Assembly: GCF_003855455.1 (NCBI RefSeq)
Contig: NZ_CP034044.1
Location: 124,001-188,000, forward strand
Direction of reading: 5' to 3'
Length of the DNA stretch: 64,000 nt
Origin: Mycoplasma struthionis
GTDB lineage: Bacteria > Bacillota_I > Bacilli_A > Mycoplasmatales > Metamycoplasmataceae
This document shows, piece by piece, positions 23,150-36,634 of the stretch. The translations under genes and the position numbers were made by a program. A model generated the notes under the pieces. The model was not told where the DNA came from. It saw only the letters and a program-made list of their open reading frames with translations, and searched no databases. Numbering within the stretch: the stretch's first letter is position 1; each line of letters begins with the position of its first letter.

Positions 23150-24001
23150 ATGAAAAAATCATTAAAAATTATGCTAGGTTTAGCTAGTGTTTCACCACTA
23201 GTAGCAACTCCTTTATTTGCACTTTCATGTGAACAAGGACCTAAAGGAGAAAAAGGGGACAGAGGGCCTGCTGGACCTCAAGGTCAACCTGGAGCAAAAG
23301 GTGAAAAAGGTGACAAGGGAGAAACCGGTGCTACCGGACCTGCCGGAGCTGTAGGGTCTCAAGGACCTAGAGGTGAAAAAGGTGAGCCTGGTAAAGACGG
23401 TGTAGGCGCAAATGGACCTGCCACTTCATTAGAAAGAACCGTATTATTAGATAAAAAATTTAATAAAGATGGTGACGCAAAGGCTTTACAAGATAAACTA
23501 TTAGCAGAACAAGAAGTAAATTTTGACAATGGAGAAATTAAAAAAGGGGATATCGTTAACTTAAGGCTGGAAATGCAAAATGGTTGAAATGGTTCTACTT
23601 TTACTTCTTTATATATGGGTCAATTAGATACACAACCATTATTTGAAACGGAAAATGGAGAAGCTAATGAGGAAGGAATACAAGGGATAATTATTCCAAC
23701 AATAGTAAAAGATGGGTTAGGAAATAATGAACCTAATAATGTCTTTATTATTAAAGCAAAATATACTTTGAAAAAAAATTCAATTCAATTTAATGAGTTA
23801 AGAGTAAGTTTTTATAGAAATAATAATAAATTTGAAGAAAGTACAAACTTTGGTAATAAAATAAATACTGGTGATAATTTTGTTGGAAGAATAACAATCA
23901 CAAAAATTTCAACAACAGATCCTTCAACTCCTAAAGCAGCAGAACCTTCTCCAGCAGCTGAAGAAGCTACAACACATACTGCTGAAGTATCTTCTAGATA
24001 A
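23150..24001 (+). CDS. Collagen-like lipoprotein c8
   Basis: 283 residues: signal peptide ([15 protein letters not shown]), about 19 triplets of the [19 protein letters not shown] module, and a head with [32 protein letters not shown] and [19 protein letters not shown]-terminus AEVSSR. The first 240 or so residues are almost identical to c9, so c8 and c9 are a recent tandem duplication with exchanged 3' ends. A TATAAA box about 35 nt upstream is a possible promoter. Confidence 0.9.
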
Positions 24002-24067
24002 TTTCTAAATAGTGATTACATTTTGTAATTGCTATTTTTTATTTTGTCTAAATTAAAAAGGAGAAAG

Positions 24068-24904
24068 ATGAAAAAATCATTAAAAATTATGCTAGGTTTA
24101 GCTAGTGTTTCACCATTAGTAGTAGCTCCTTTATTTGCACTTTCATGTGAACAAGGACCTAAAGGTGAAAAAGGTGATAGAGGACCTGCTGGACCTCAAG
24201 GTCAACCTGGAGCAAAAGGTGAAAAAGGTGACAAGGGAGAAACCGGTGCTACCGGACCTGCCGGAGCTGTAGGGTCTCAAGGACCTAGAGGTGAAAAAGG
24301 TGAGCCTGGTAAAGACGGTGTAGGCGCAAATGGACCTGCCACTTCATTAGAAAGAACCGTATTATTAGATAAAAAATTTAATAAAGATGGTGACGCAAAG
24401 GCTTTACAAGATAAACTATTAGCAGAACAAGAAGTAAATTTTGACAATGGAGAAATTAAAAAAGGTGATATCGTTAACTTAAGGCTGGAAATGCAAAATG
24501 GTTGAAATGGTTCTACTTTTACTTCTTTATATATGGGTCAATTAGATACACAACCATTATTTGAAACGGAAAATGGAGAAGCTAATGAGGAAGGAATACA
24601 AGGGATAATTATTCCAACAATAGTAAAAGATGGGTTAGGAAATAATGAACCTAATAATGTCTTTATTATTAAAGCAAAATATACTTTGAAAAAAAATTCA
24701 ATTCAATTTAATGAGTTAAGAGTAAGTTTTTATAGAAATAATAATAAATTTGAAGAAAGTGCAAATTTTGGTAATAAGATAAATACTGGACAAAACTTTG
24801 CTGGAAGAATAACAATCACAAAAATTTCAACAACAGAGGTTACTCCTAAAGCAGCAGAACCTGTTGCAACAGCTGAAGAAACTGTAGCACACCCTAGTGT
24901 TTAA
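24068..24904 (+). CDS. Collagen-like lipoprotein c9
   Basis: 278 residues, same signal peptide, collagen module and head as c8, but a different C-terminus ([16 protein letters not shown]) and a terminator loop variant that match c7. Only the c8 terminator and RBS block precede it, so it is likely silent or expressed by read-through. Confidence 0.9.
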
Positions 24905-24927
24905 TCAACTAGATAATTTCTAAATAG

Positions 24928-25854
<927 letters not shown>

Positions 25855-25890
25855 ACTAGATAATTTCTAAATAGCGATTACATTTTGTAA

Positions 25891-27235
25891 TAAACTAGGA
25901 TAAAAATTTATAGACACATTCCATTTAAAAGAAAGGAATGTGTTTTTTTATGTCAAGAAAACAGTTTACAGCAGAACAAAAACTAAAATATATAAAAATT
26001 TTAATTGAAAAAGATTTAGAAATGGCGATGATTACTTTTGTTGAAGATTTCTGAGAAGAAAGATATAAAGAAAATTATTTAAAATACAAGAATAAAAGAA
26101 ACCCATTTAAATATGCGAAAATGCTAATTACAGATTGATACAACTTGTATAATTTAGATATGGAATTACTCAAATCTAAAACGGGAATTGCTCCAAAAAA
26201 AGGTAAATCAGGTCGAAAAAGAAAAATAAGCATAAATGACTTAAATGAATATGAAAGACAATTTTATCAAGATGTCTTAGAAGAAATATTAGAAGAGCAT
26301 GGGATAACAAATTCAGATATAATTGAGAAAGTTAAGAAAAGAAAAGACGAAAAAAATATTAAAAACTGCAGAATGAAAATTCTAGCAGAAATCTTTGATA
26401 TAAACAGAACTTCTATTTACTCTAACTATCTTAAAAAACAAAAAAAGATTCTAAAGAAAAATATATTAAACAAGAAATTATTGATTGGATTTTAGCAGAA
26501 GCTGAAAAATCAGGATTAATTATAGGTAGGGACAAACTCTATTATAAATATATAAGATCAACAAAAAAATATGTTTCTTCATATGTTTTTAGAATAAATT
26601 ATGAAAAAAGTCAATATAAATCTTTGTCATATGTGCGTTCAAACAAATCAAGACCACCGAAAGAAGCTAAATACGATAAAATATGAACTGATGACTTTTT
26701 AAAAGGAGATTTTTCATCATCTTTTTTCGCTCAAACAATTCATGCGGATATTAAATATGTAAGAGTCAAAGAACAATGATACTACTTACATGTTTTAACT
26801 GAAACATTTTCAAATTCCATTTTAAACTGAACATTGTCAAAAGAAAGAACCGCTGATTCAACTATTAAATTATTAGATGAAACTATTAAGAAATTTAAAA
26901 TAAAACCTCAAATTTTTCATAGCGACCATGGTATAGAGTATGCAAATAATAAATTTAGGGACTTTTTAAAAACCAACAACATTAAACAATCTATGTCACC
27001 AAAAGGGAATTCATTAGCTAATAGACCTTCGGAATATTTGTTTTCAATTTTTCAAAGAGAATTATTCGATTTTTACGATACCAGTAAAATGAATTTATTA
27101 AATGTGTATAATATAGTTAACAAATTTGTGGTTTGATATAACTTAGATAGACCACAATCGAATATGGAATATAAAACGCCATATGCTGTTAATCAACATA
27201 TAGCGTTTTGTGTCTAAATTTTTTATCCTAATATA
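25891..27235 (+). mobile_element. Insertion sequence copy 2, IS3 family
   Basis: 1345 bp, same ends and orientation as copy 1. The left flank is the first half of the c10 terminator; the right flank is the inside of a collagen-like gene. There is no target-site duplication, which suggests an adjacent deletion or recombination between copies after insertion. Confidence 0.88.
25950..27217 (+). CDS. IS3-family transposase, copy 2 (orfA/orfB with -1 frameshift signal)
   Basis: The first frame runs from 25950 to 26495 (181 codons, OrfA-like). At 26441-26447 the heptamer A AAA AAG is in the correct phase for -1 slippage. The shifted frame continues from GAT at 26447 to the TAA at 27215-27217 and carries the DD35E core. 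No nonsense codon lies in the second part (CAA where copy 1 has TAA). This fits the classical IS3-type OrfAB fusion, so this copy may be functional. Confidence 0.8.
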
Positions 27236-27934
27236 CCTCAAGGTCAACCTGGAGCAAAAGGAGAAAAGGGGGACAAGGGAGAAACCGGTGCTACCGGACC
27301 TGCCGGAGCTGTAGGACCTCAAGGTCCTAAAGGTGAAAAAGGGGAGCCTGGTAAAGACGGTGCAAGCGCAAATGGACCTGCCACTTCATTGGAAAAAACA
27401 GTTTTACTTAATTTAGCTATTAAAAAAGATGCAGATGAAGTTACAACTTCTACACCAGAAAATGATTTATGAACAAAAATTACAACACCTCAAGAAATTT
27501 CTTTAAATAATTCAATTCAAAAAGAAGATATTGTAACATTAAGATTAGAAATGGACAATGCATGAACAATTAATCGTGTTAGAAAAGTTTTCAAATTATT
27601 TTATTTAGGAAATCTTGACACTGAAGGATTATACAATAACGATGAGGTTAATGCAGACGGCATTAATGGAGTTGTTTTTGGAAGAGTCCTTGTAGAGGGA
27701 GATGCAACAAAACCTGATGAAATATTTGTTGCAAGAATAAAATATACTTTAAAAGCAGATAAAATTATTTTCAATGAAATTAGAGGTGGTTTTACCACTT
27801 CTGGTGACGGGGCTCCAAAAAAGGCAGAAAATTTTGACACACAATTTAATGTAGGAAAAGGTTTAACAGGAAGACTAACTTTAACTTCTATACACACCAC
27901 AAATAAAACAAATAAAGCTGAAACAACAAGATAG
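27236..27934 (+). pseudogene. Collagen-like lipoprotein c11, 5' end missing
   Basis: 232 codons starting inside the collagen region ([12 protein letters not shown]) and ending in AETTR. Signal peptide, RBS and first triplets are absent because the right IS end directly abuts the fragment. The frame is closed upstream by a TAA in the IS. The sequence is close to c1. It cannot be secreted as it stands but could donate sequence by gene conversion. Confidence 0.85.
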
Positions 27935-27941
27935 TAAATAA

Positions 27942-27964
27942 AAGTTGGGAAATCCCAACTTTTT
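27942..27964. terminator. Bidirectional terminator between c11 and c12
   Basis: AAGTTGGG/CCCAACTT inverted repeat with A/T tails; counterpart of 13377-13400 with one base changed in the centre. Confidence 0.8.
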
Positions 27965-27967
27965 AAT

Positions 27968-28884
<917 letters not shown>

Positions 28885-28890
28885 TAGAAA

Positions 28891-29751
28891 TTATCTAGTT
28901 GATTCATTGCTTGCGTGAGCAGCTTCTTCAACTGCTGGAGCAGGTTCTGCTGCTTTAGGAGTCGCGTCTGTTGTTGAGATTTTTGTTATTGTTATTTTAC
29001 CAACAAATGGTGCACCTGATGAATTTATTTTTTGATTAAATGATGTTGTATTTGTATCGCTATAACCGCCTGATACTTCGTCGAATGAAGCTGCTAAAAC
29101 AGTAAATTGGATAGAAGATTTTTTCAATTTATATGCTATTCTTGTTTGAAAATTGTTTTTAGGTGCTGTACCATTTAACCCATTTTTTACTAATAAGGTA
29201 TAAACTTGACCATCTATTCCATCCTCTACCGCGTTTCCTTGATCATCAAATAAACCATCAGTGTCAAGTTCACCTAAATAGAATGCTGTAAATGTAGCTC
29301 CAGATCATCTATTGCTTAATGTTAATCTTAATTTAACAATATCACCTTTTTTAATTTCTCCATTAGTAAAAGGTATTGCAGTTCTATCAACTAAAGCTTT
29401 TTTTAGCGCTTTTTTAGGACTTTCTTCTTGAGTATCGCCAAAATCTTGATTTAATAATACGGTTCTTTCTAATGTAGTAGCTGGCCCACTTACTGAAGAA
29501 GCATCTTTACCAGGTTCCCCTTTTTCACCTCTAGGTCCTTGAGGTCCTACAGCTCCAGCAGGTCCGGTAGCCCCGGTTTCTCCCTTATCTCCTTTTTCAC
29601 CTTTGGCTCCAGGTTGACCTTGAGGTCCAGCAGGTCCTCTATCACCTTTTTCACCTTTAGGTCCTTGTTCACATGAAAGAGCGAATAAAGGAGCTGCTAC
29701 TAACGGTGAAACACTAGCTAAACCTAGCATAATTTTTAATGATTTTTTCAT
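28891..29751 (-). CDS. Collagen-like lipoprotein c13
   Basis: 286 residues with the [19 protein letters not shown] module. The head is of the c7 type: [49 protein letters not shown]-terminus [10 protein letters not shown] is shared with c3. In the left duplicated block the same slot is occupied by c3 with a different head. Confidence 0.9.
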
Positions 29752-29776
29752 CTTTCTCCTTTTTAATTTAATAAAT

Positions 29777-29812
29777 AAAAAATTGCTTTAGATATAAAAA
29801 TCTAAAGCAATA
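29777..29812 (-). terminator. Terminator of s2
   Basis: Same 11-bp TTGCTTTAGAT/ATCTAAAGCAA stem and T run as after s1. Confidence 0.85.
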
Positions 29813-29816
29813 AAAA

Positions 29817-30434
29817 CTAATTTTCTTTTGAATATTTTATTAAGGTTATTCTTCCTGTTAGAGATTCATTATTTTTAAGATTTATAAACTTTTCATTTTC
29901 TTGAACTTGAATATTAAAAACTGTTATACCATCATCTCATAAACGATAAGTTATAAAAGCTGGAATAATAGCTTTTGTTTTTAAATCTTTGTTTACAACC
30001 ATTGCGCTTGTATAACATTCTACAACCTTACCTTTTTCTTCTATATTTCTAGTATCTAATAAAGTCTTTAAATTAATTGAATATTCTTTATTGTCTAAAC
30101 TAGCTTTAAGATCTAAAAATAAAGTTATTAAATCTCCTTCAAGATACTTTTGATTATTTGAAAATAATATTTTACCTGATTTTACAAAGGCACGCCTCAC
30201 AAGATAATCTGAGGCTTCTAATGAAGAATTTAGCAATCAAATTTTTTCAAATCCTTTGCCATCTTTTCCGTTTTCGCCTCTCTCACCTTTTTGACCAGGT
30301 TCTCCTCTTTCACCTTTTTCTCCTTGAAAGCCTTGTAAACCTCTTTCAGCTTTAACATGAATATGCTGGCATGATATAGTTGCTATAGGAATCATTCCTA
30401 ATGCTAATAAAAGAAATTGTTTTTTAATTTTCAT
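29817..30434 (-). CDS. Short collagen-like lipoprotein s2
   Basis: 205 residues, nearly identical to s1: lipobox ATISC and ten Gly-X-Y triplets (GEKGERGEPGQKGERG). The upstream DNA differs from s1 (RBS TAGGAGT; TATAAT-like sequence near 30490), so the two copies have separate control. It lies directly downstream of the tyrosine recombinase gene on the same strand. Confidence 0.88.
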
Positions 30435-30522
30435 ATATACTCCTAATATTTAATAATTAATTATTTAATATAAATTTAAAAAATATATATTATATATTAG
30501 TTTTATATATATTATTTATACT

Positions 30523-31566
30523 TTAAGCTTTATTTTTAATAATTTGATTTATAAATTCTTTTATATTATCTAATTCATCTTTTATTTCTTTATTTACTTT
30601 TTTAGCTTTAAACAACTTAATTTCATACAAATTAATCATATTTTCGAGCATTTCAAGCTCGAAAAAAATTTTAGCTGTTTTAAGTTGATATTCTTTTTTT
30701 GGATAACTAATTTTATTTTTAAAGCTGGTTTTTTGCAGCGATAAAAGTAAATCTTTTTGATATTCTTCATCTACATTTATATAATGATTTTGAATAGTAT
30801 TAAGATTTTTATGTCCCGTAATTTGCGCAATTTGTGCTACTGTTTTTCCACTTTTATGAGCATATGTTATAAAAGTGGTTCTTAAAGAGTGAGCACAAAT
30901 TTGCAAATTTAATTTTGCTATATCTTCGTTTTTTTCAAACACAAATTTTTTAAATTTAACAAAATTGCTTTTGATTCATATTCTATTTTGCAATTTTTTT
31001 ATATCCAAATTGCTATTAGTTAATTTTAAAACTTCTTCTGGTATTGATAAAAACCGATCATTATTATTCTTTTTAGTTTCTATTTTAAATATTTTAAAAT
31101 GCCTATTAAAAACGGTTTGTCAATCTACTGATGTAAATTCAGAAAGCCTGCAACCATTTTTTAAAAGTATATGTCATAAGAATTTAAATTCTTTATTTTT
31201 AAATTCTTCGATATTTTTATTTAACCTATCTAATATTTCACCATAATAAGCTGGCTTTTTTTTATATACTATTGATTTATGTCTTTCTAATTCAGTTAAA
31301 TTTAAAAGTTGTTTTTTATATGTTTTAGTATATCAATTATTAATATTTTTAATTAATGTAATTAATAAATTAATAGTTGATTTTTTTAAATTCTCATTAT
31401 TAAAATCAGCTAAAGTAAGTTTGCTTTCTCAATCTAATTTTACTAAATGCTTATAAAAGCAAATTTTATAATGGGTTAGTGTTATTTCAGAAATGTTACC
31501 GTGATTTTTTTTATACTTTATAAATTTGTTAAAAATTGAAATTTTCTTTTCATTATCAATTGTCAT
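30523..31566 (-). CDS. Tyrosine recombinase (Xer/integrase family), complete
   Basis: 347 residues. The N-terminal SAM-like core-binding domain spans about 1-100. The catalytic domain has all six residues in order: Arg140 (NGCRLSEF), Lys165/166 in the beta hairpin (KIETKKNNNDRFLSI), His226 and Arg229 (HSLRTTF), His252 (TGHKNLNT) and Tyr262 (NHYI). A charged helical tail of about 80 residues follows. The ATG at 31566 has an AAGGAG RBS. No stop or shift interrupts it. Related recombinases invert DNA in the vsa, vpma and vsp loci of other mycoplasmas. Its position at the edge of the collagen-like cluster suggests the same role here; phage or element integrase is the alternative. Confidence 0.9.
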
Positions 31567-31666
31567 TTTTTCTCCTTAATTTTTTATAAATAAATCATAA
31601 TTGCAATTAAAAAACTTAAAAGTATTTAAATTAACATTCTAAATAAAACAAAAAAATTATTTTATT

Positions 31667-31672
31667 TATAAT
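31667..31672 (+). promoter_or_regulatory. -10 box of the beta-helix lipoprotein
   Basis: TATAAT lies 23 nt upstream of the start codon. AAGGA at 31686-31690 is the RBS. Confidence 0.5.
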
Positions 31673-31695
31673 TTAAGGCATAAAAAAGGATGCTT

Positions 31696-34600
31696 ATGAA
31701 AAGTAATACAAAAAAATTAGTCTATATTTTATTAGCACAAACGCCAGTTTTTGTTAGCCCATTAATTATGGTGGCATGTAAACAAAATGAAGCTAATGAT
31801 GTTTTAAAATTAGAAAATAAAGCCAAACTATTAGAACAACATTACAATTCACTTTTATTAAACAACTTTAATAAAAGTGAACAAGTTTTACAAAATATTA
31901 AAGACATTGAAGATCTAAAAAAAGAAAATTTAGATAAAAAAAATAAAGAAGATAAACTAACTTCTTTAATTAATTCTTTACAAATAAATATAAAAATAGA
32001 TTTAAAAGATTATTTTAATTACAAAATTAATCTTTTAAATAATATTGAAGATAAATTACAAAAATATAATTTAAGTGATTTTGAAATAAATTGAAAAGAA
32101 GATTTTTTAAATGAATTAAATAAGTATAAGTCTTTGTTTAATTCTTTAGTAATTAAACAAATAGAAAATAATGATATATTTTTAGAGTTACAAAAATGTT
32201 TTTTAAATATCGACACTTAAAAAATAGAATATGAAAATAAATTAACTGCGTTTTCTAGTGATTTTGCTACTAAATCACTAGAAATATATAACAGTTTTAA
32301 AACTTTAATGTCTTATTTTGATTTAGAAGATTTAAAAAATTTAAACGCAGATTTAGTAAATAAACTATTAAATAAAGAAGTAAGTGAAGAATATAAAACT
32401 GAATATAATAATAAACTTAAAGCAATAGTAATTAAAAAAGCAAAAAAAGCAGATTGAAAAGCTTTAATTAGAAAATTAGAAGCTGAAAGTAATAATATAA
32501 ATAAAAATCAACTTAATAAATTAAATGAAGATTTTAGTTTATTAAAAACTTCTTTAGAAAATAATGAGCCTGAAAATATATATAATACAACTGTTAATTT
32601 AATAGAAGCTATGGCTTTAATAAAAGATAATAAAGCCATAGCAGCTGAATTTAAAACTTATTATTTGGATTCAAATTATCAAGGTAATGGTGACGGCTTA
32701 TCTGAAAAAACACCTTTTAATAATTTAGATCAAATTAATAAAATTAAACTAAATCCAGGAGACAAGGTTTTATTAAAAGCAAATAGTGTTTTTAAAGGTG
32801 TTTTATGACCTAAAGGAAGTGGAAGTCAAGAAAATCCAATTACTATTTCAATGTATGGCTCAGGAAATAAACCAATAATAGATGCTGAAGGAAGAAAATT
32901 TTTAAATGCTAATAAAGATATAAAAGGACCTATGACTGATTTTAAAGAAAACAATATAGGTGCAGCAGTTTATTTATATAATCAAGACTATATAACAATA
33001 GAAAATCTTTATTTAACAAATCCCGCTACTAATCAAGGTGATAGATCAGCTATTAGAGTTGAAGGTTATAATAAAGGTGTAATAAAAGGAATAGTAATTA
33101 GAAATAATACTATAAACCACGTAAATGGTTGAGGAACTCAAGATGATATATATACTGTTAAAGCAGTAGATAAAGATGGTAATTTAATAAAAAATGGAGC
33201 TAATTTTTTTGGTGCAAGAACAACACACAGAACTGGTGGTATTAATTTAGTTACATATACAGCAAGAGAAAAAGAAAAGAAAAACAAAAAAGGTGTTTTA
33301 GTTCAAGAACTAGACCCAGATAAAAAAATAACTATTTTTGAAGATGTATTAATTGAAAATAACGATATAGAAAATGTCGAAGCAAATGGTATTACTACAA
33401 CAAATATAAAAGGTGAATTAGATAATATAGCATATAGACATAGAAATGTCGTTATTAGAAATAATAAAATAATTAATGCAACTAGAGCTGGTATTATACC
33501 ATTATATACTACAGGTGTTATTGTAGATGGAAATGTAGTCGATACATTTCAATCTCATAGCTCAGGCTATGGAGTAGGTATATGAGCCGATAGAGCAGAT
33601 CATATGATGTTTATTAACAATATTGTTAGAAATGGAATCAATGATAAAGACGGTATGGGCTTCAATTTAGATGACATGACTAAAGATGGTTTAATTGAAA
33701 ACAATTTGATAATAAATAATTATGGTGGTGGTATTATGCTTCACATTCGTGATGCTTCATATAATAAAAACCACATTATAAGAGGCAATATTTTAATTAA
33801 TAATACTTTAGCTTTTAGTCCAAATAAAGCTCAAATTATTGCTATAGGAGAACATCCATTAACTAATACATATATAAAAAATGCAAAAGTATATAATAAT
33901 ACTTTTATTCAAGAAATGAATGGAAAAATGATATTCCATGGTAATGAAGTATTATATAAAAATAACATATTTAAATATATAAATAAAGATAACAATTTAA
34001 ATCCTAATTAAGTTTATGAAGCAGGTGCTAATTCAAGCTTTGTAAATAATGTTTTTTATGCTAATGCTTTACCAAATAAAGCTAAAGATCTAACATTAAA
34101 CAATATTAAAGTTGATAATATTGCTTTAAATGACAACTTAATATCAATTTACCCTAGCTGATATTCTGCTATTTTTAAAAATAAAGAAAATTTAAATATC
34201 TTAAATAAAAAAGAAGAATATAACTATGACATTTTTGGAAATGAAAATTCTTCAGTTATAGGGGCATATCAAGGAAAAGAAATAACCTTAGATAATAGTT
34301 CAGTTAAATATATAGATATTAAAAAAGCTTCTATGCAAAACGAAATAGTTTTAGATGGAGGTTCTTGAAATAATAATGATTCTGGATCATGATATAACCA
34401 CAGTTATAATTTAGCAAAATTAAATAATTCATTAACTTATAGTTTTTCAGGTAACCAAATATTAGTTCAAGTAGTTAAAAGTGTAAATGGTGGTAAAGCT
34501 GATGTTTATATTGATGATAATAAAGTTAGTCAAATAGATTTTAGCCAAAGCGCAAGTAGAACTCCTAGATTAATAGCTTTTAGCAGTGATTTATTAGATT

Positions 34601-35370
34601 CAAACAAAAAGCACACTTTAAAAATTGTTACAACAGAACCAGGTGAAAACAGTATAGATAGATTAATTGTTTTAAATAGAGATAATAGCTTTATCACTGA
34701 AACTTATGCTGATAGTGCTTCTATTATAAAAACAGGTAATCAAATTAAAACTGATAGAGCTATAACATTAAAAAATGAAAATGAAAAATTTTCATATTCA
34801 TTTACAGGAACAAATGTTAGTGTATTTTTTAAAAGAGATAAATCATCTGGTATAGCTGATATTTATTTAGATAATAAATTAGTTAAAACTATTGATTTAT
34901 ATTTAATTGATTATTGACAAAATAGTTGATCAATTAGAAATAATGATTTATTAGGTTTTGAAGCTTGAGGTTTACAAAATACACAACATACTCTTGAAAT
35001 AAGAGTTAAACATCAAAAAAATGAAAAAGCTTTAGATACTAATGTTACTTTAAATAGAATTGTAACTTTAAATGATTCTATGTTGCCTAAAGCAGTTATT
35101 ATTAGCTCAACTAAACATTATTTAAAAAATGAAGAGTTAAATAATTATTTAATTCCTTTAACTTTGCAAGCTAAATATTTAAATTTAGATAATGCTATTG
35201 TTAGATATAAGCTTCCTGATAAACTAACATTAGTAAATAATAGTTTTGTTTTGGCTTCAGATTATGGTACATATCCTATTGAAGCAGATATTATCATTGA
35301 TAATCAAACTTATAAAGCAAAAGGTATCATTAATGTTTTACCTTTTGAAAATGTTGAAAATAGTAATTAA
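31696..35370 (+). pseudogene. Right-handed beta-helix lipoprotein with two in-frame TAA codons
   Basis: One frame of 1225 codons. The signal peptide ends at the lipobox IMVAC and is followed by a helical region to about residue 290. A parallel beta-helix domain (about 320-800) starts GNGDGLSEKTPFNNL and contains many I-x-N-N-x-I turns (VIRNNTINHV, LIENNLIINN). Then come beta-sandwich modules resembling carbohydrate-binding domains (SYSFTGTNVSVFF). The domain order suggests a polysaccharide lyase or similar surface enzyme; the substrate cannot be read from the sequence. TAA codons at 32218-32220 and 34009-34011 interrupt it without loss of frame, both plausibly CAA before. The start at 31696 is preferred over 31690, which overlaps the RBS. 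Confidence 0.8.
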
Positions 35371-35445
35371 AAATTCCTCTATACATTTTTACAGTCTATT
35401 ACTTTTTAACATTAATAATTTTATGTGTAAACTATTTTTTAGTTT

Positions 35446-35478
35446 CAGCTATGAAGTGAATTCATAGCTGTTTTTTTA
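35446..35478 (+). terminator. Terminator of the beta-helix gene
   Basis: Ten-bp stem CAGCTATGAA/TTCATAGCTG, loop GTGAA, then eight T. Confidence 0.88.
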
Positions 35479-35481
35479 TAA

Positions 35482-35508
35482 AATAAAAACCAGAATTAAT
35501 CTGGTTTA
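35482..35508 (-). terminator. Terminator of the lepA operon
   Basis: On the minus strand AAACCAGA/TCTGGTTT with a 5-nt loop and T-rich tail, just after the UPF0154 stop. Confidence 0.8.
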
Positions 35509-35513
35509 AATTA

Positions 35514-35738
35514 TTATTTAGCATTTTTCATTGACTTCATGACTGATCTAATTTGTGCTTCTGAAGCTTTACGTCCCATTTGTTGAAACATTACTCTAAT
35601 CATTTTTTCAGAAATAGGTGGGTTTTCTTTTAGTTGTTTTTTGAATTTCTTTTGAGCAATGTAAATTCCTAAAACACCACCAATAATTAAAGTAACAATA
35701 GGTAATATTACTAATAATACTATTGCATAAGTTGGCAT
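35514..35738 (-). CDS. UPF0154 (YneF-like) small membrane protein
   Basis: 74 residues: one N-terminal membrane helix, then the family signature KENPPISEKMIRVMFQQMG and SEAQIRSVMKSM. The role of the family is unknown. Its ATG overlaps the stop of the upstream gene by one base (TAATG), which indicates translational coupling. Confidence 0.9.
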   Translation of the reverse strand: MPTYAIVLLVILPIVTLIIGGVLGIYIAQKKFKKQLKENPPISEKMIRVMFQQMGRKASEAQIRSVMKSMKNAK

Positions 35739-36634
35739 TATTTTCCTCCTCTTAAAACGGTTTTTCTTAAAATAATATAAACAATAATTGGAATAACTAA
35801 AATTAATAAAATTGATAAAAAGAAATATTTAACACATCTTCTATTAGCTTCTGATCTTTTTTCAGCTACTTCTGAGTAATTCATAATAGCATCGCCAAAG
35901 AATGATTGGATATCAATAATTCTTTTCTTTCTAAATATAGCATTAATAATAAATATTACTAAAACCCCAGCCATTATTCCACATAGAATATAAATAATTA
36001 AATTTGGATCTTTAAAAGTTTCATGAATTCATTTTTTAAAATCTAATTTACCAAATGTTCTATCTTTTAAAGCTCATAAAACTAAAGTAAAGATACCTAC
36101 ATAAAATAAAAATCCAATAACTAATCAAGTGTAATATACTTGACGTAAAACTAATTTACGATATAAAAGAGTTATAAATGGAGGTGTTACAGAAGAACCC
36201 ATTCTTAGATTGTCTCGATACATCGAAACACTCTTTTTAATACCAGAAAGTTCTAAGCTTTGAGAAACAAAGTATACTGATGATATTAATAAAAATATTA
36301 CAGGAATAACATATCATCCTCAAGGTGCTTTTTTAATTTCTGAAGAAAATAGATATGGTCTTAAAGCTAATAAAGCAATTACAATTCCTGCTGATAAAGC
36401 AACCAAGAATGCAATTAAAATCATTGTTGTTTTATTTCTCATTTCATGAGAGAAAACTTTATAAATGCTGTTAGGAATAATACCTTGTGGATCTGAAGTT
36501 ATTTTAGAGGTTAATTGTTTATTTTTTACTTCATTTTCATAAACGTGATTTGTATATGTAGCTGTTGGAATGTTTGGATTTCTAAAATTTGGATTATTCG
36601 GGTTTTGATTATTCATATCAGGTCTCAAACTCAT
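35738..36634 (-). CDS. Four-helix membrane protein, possibly MSC_0882 family
   Basis: 298 residues. An Asn/Pro-rich N-terminus (MNNQNPNNPNF) is followed by two membrane segments, a soluble loop containing KSVSMYRDNLRMGSSVTPPF, two further membrane segments, and a final one before the C-terminal RKTVLRGGK. I recall a mycoplasma family of this type named MSC_0882; no function is known. It is coupled at both ends by TAATG overlaps to lepA and the UPF0154 gene. Confidence 0.7.

Noticed and set aside
30523-31566. Prophage or integrative element marked by the integrase
   Set aside because: No phage or conjugation genes, no att-like direct repeats and no adjacent tRNA were seen; the surroundings fit a surface-variation locus better, although this is not excluded.
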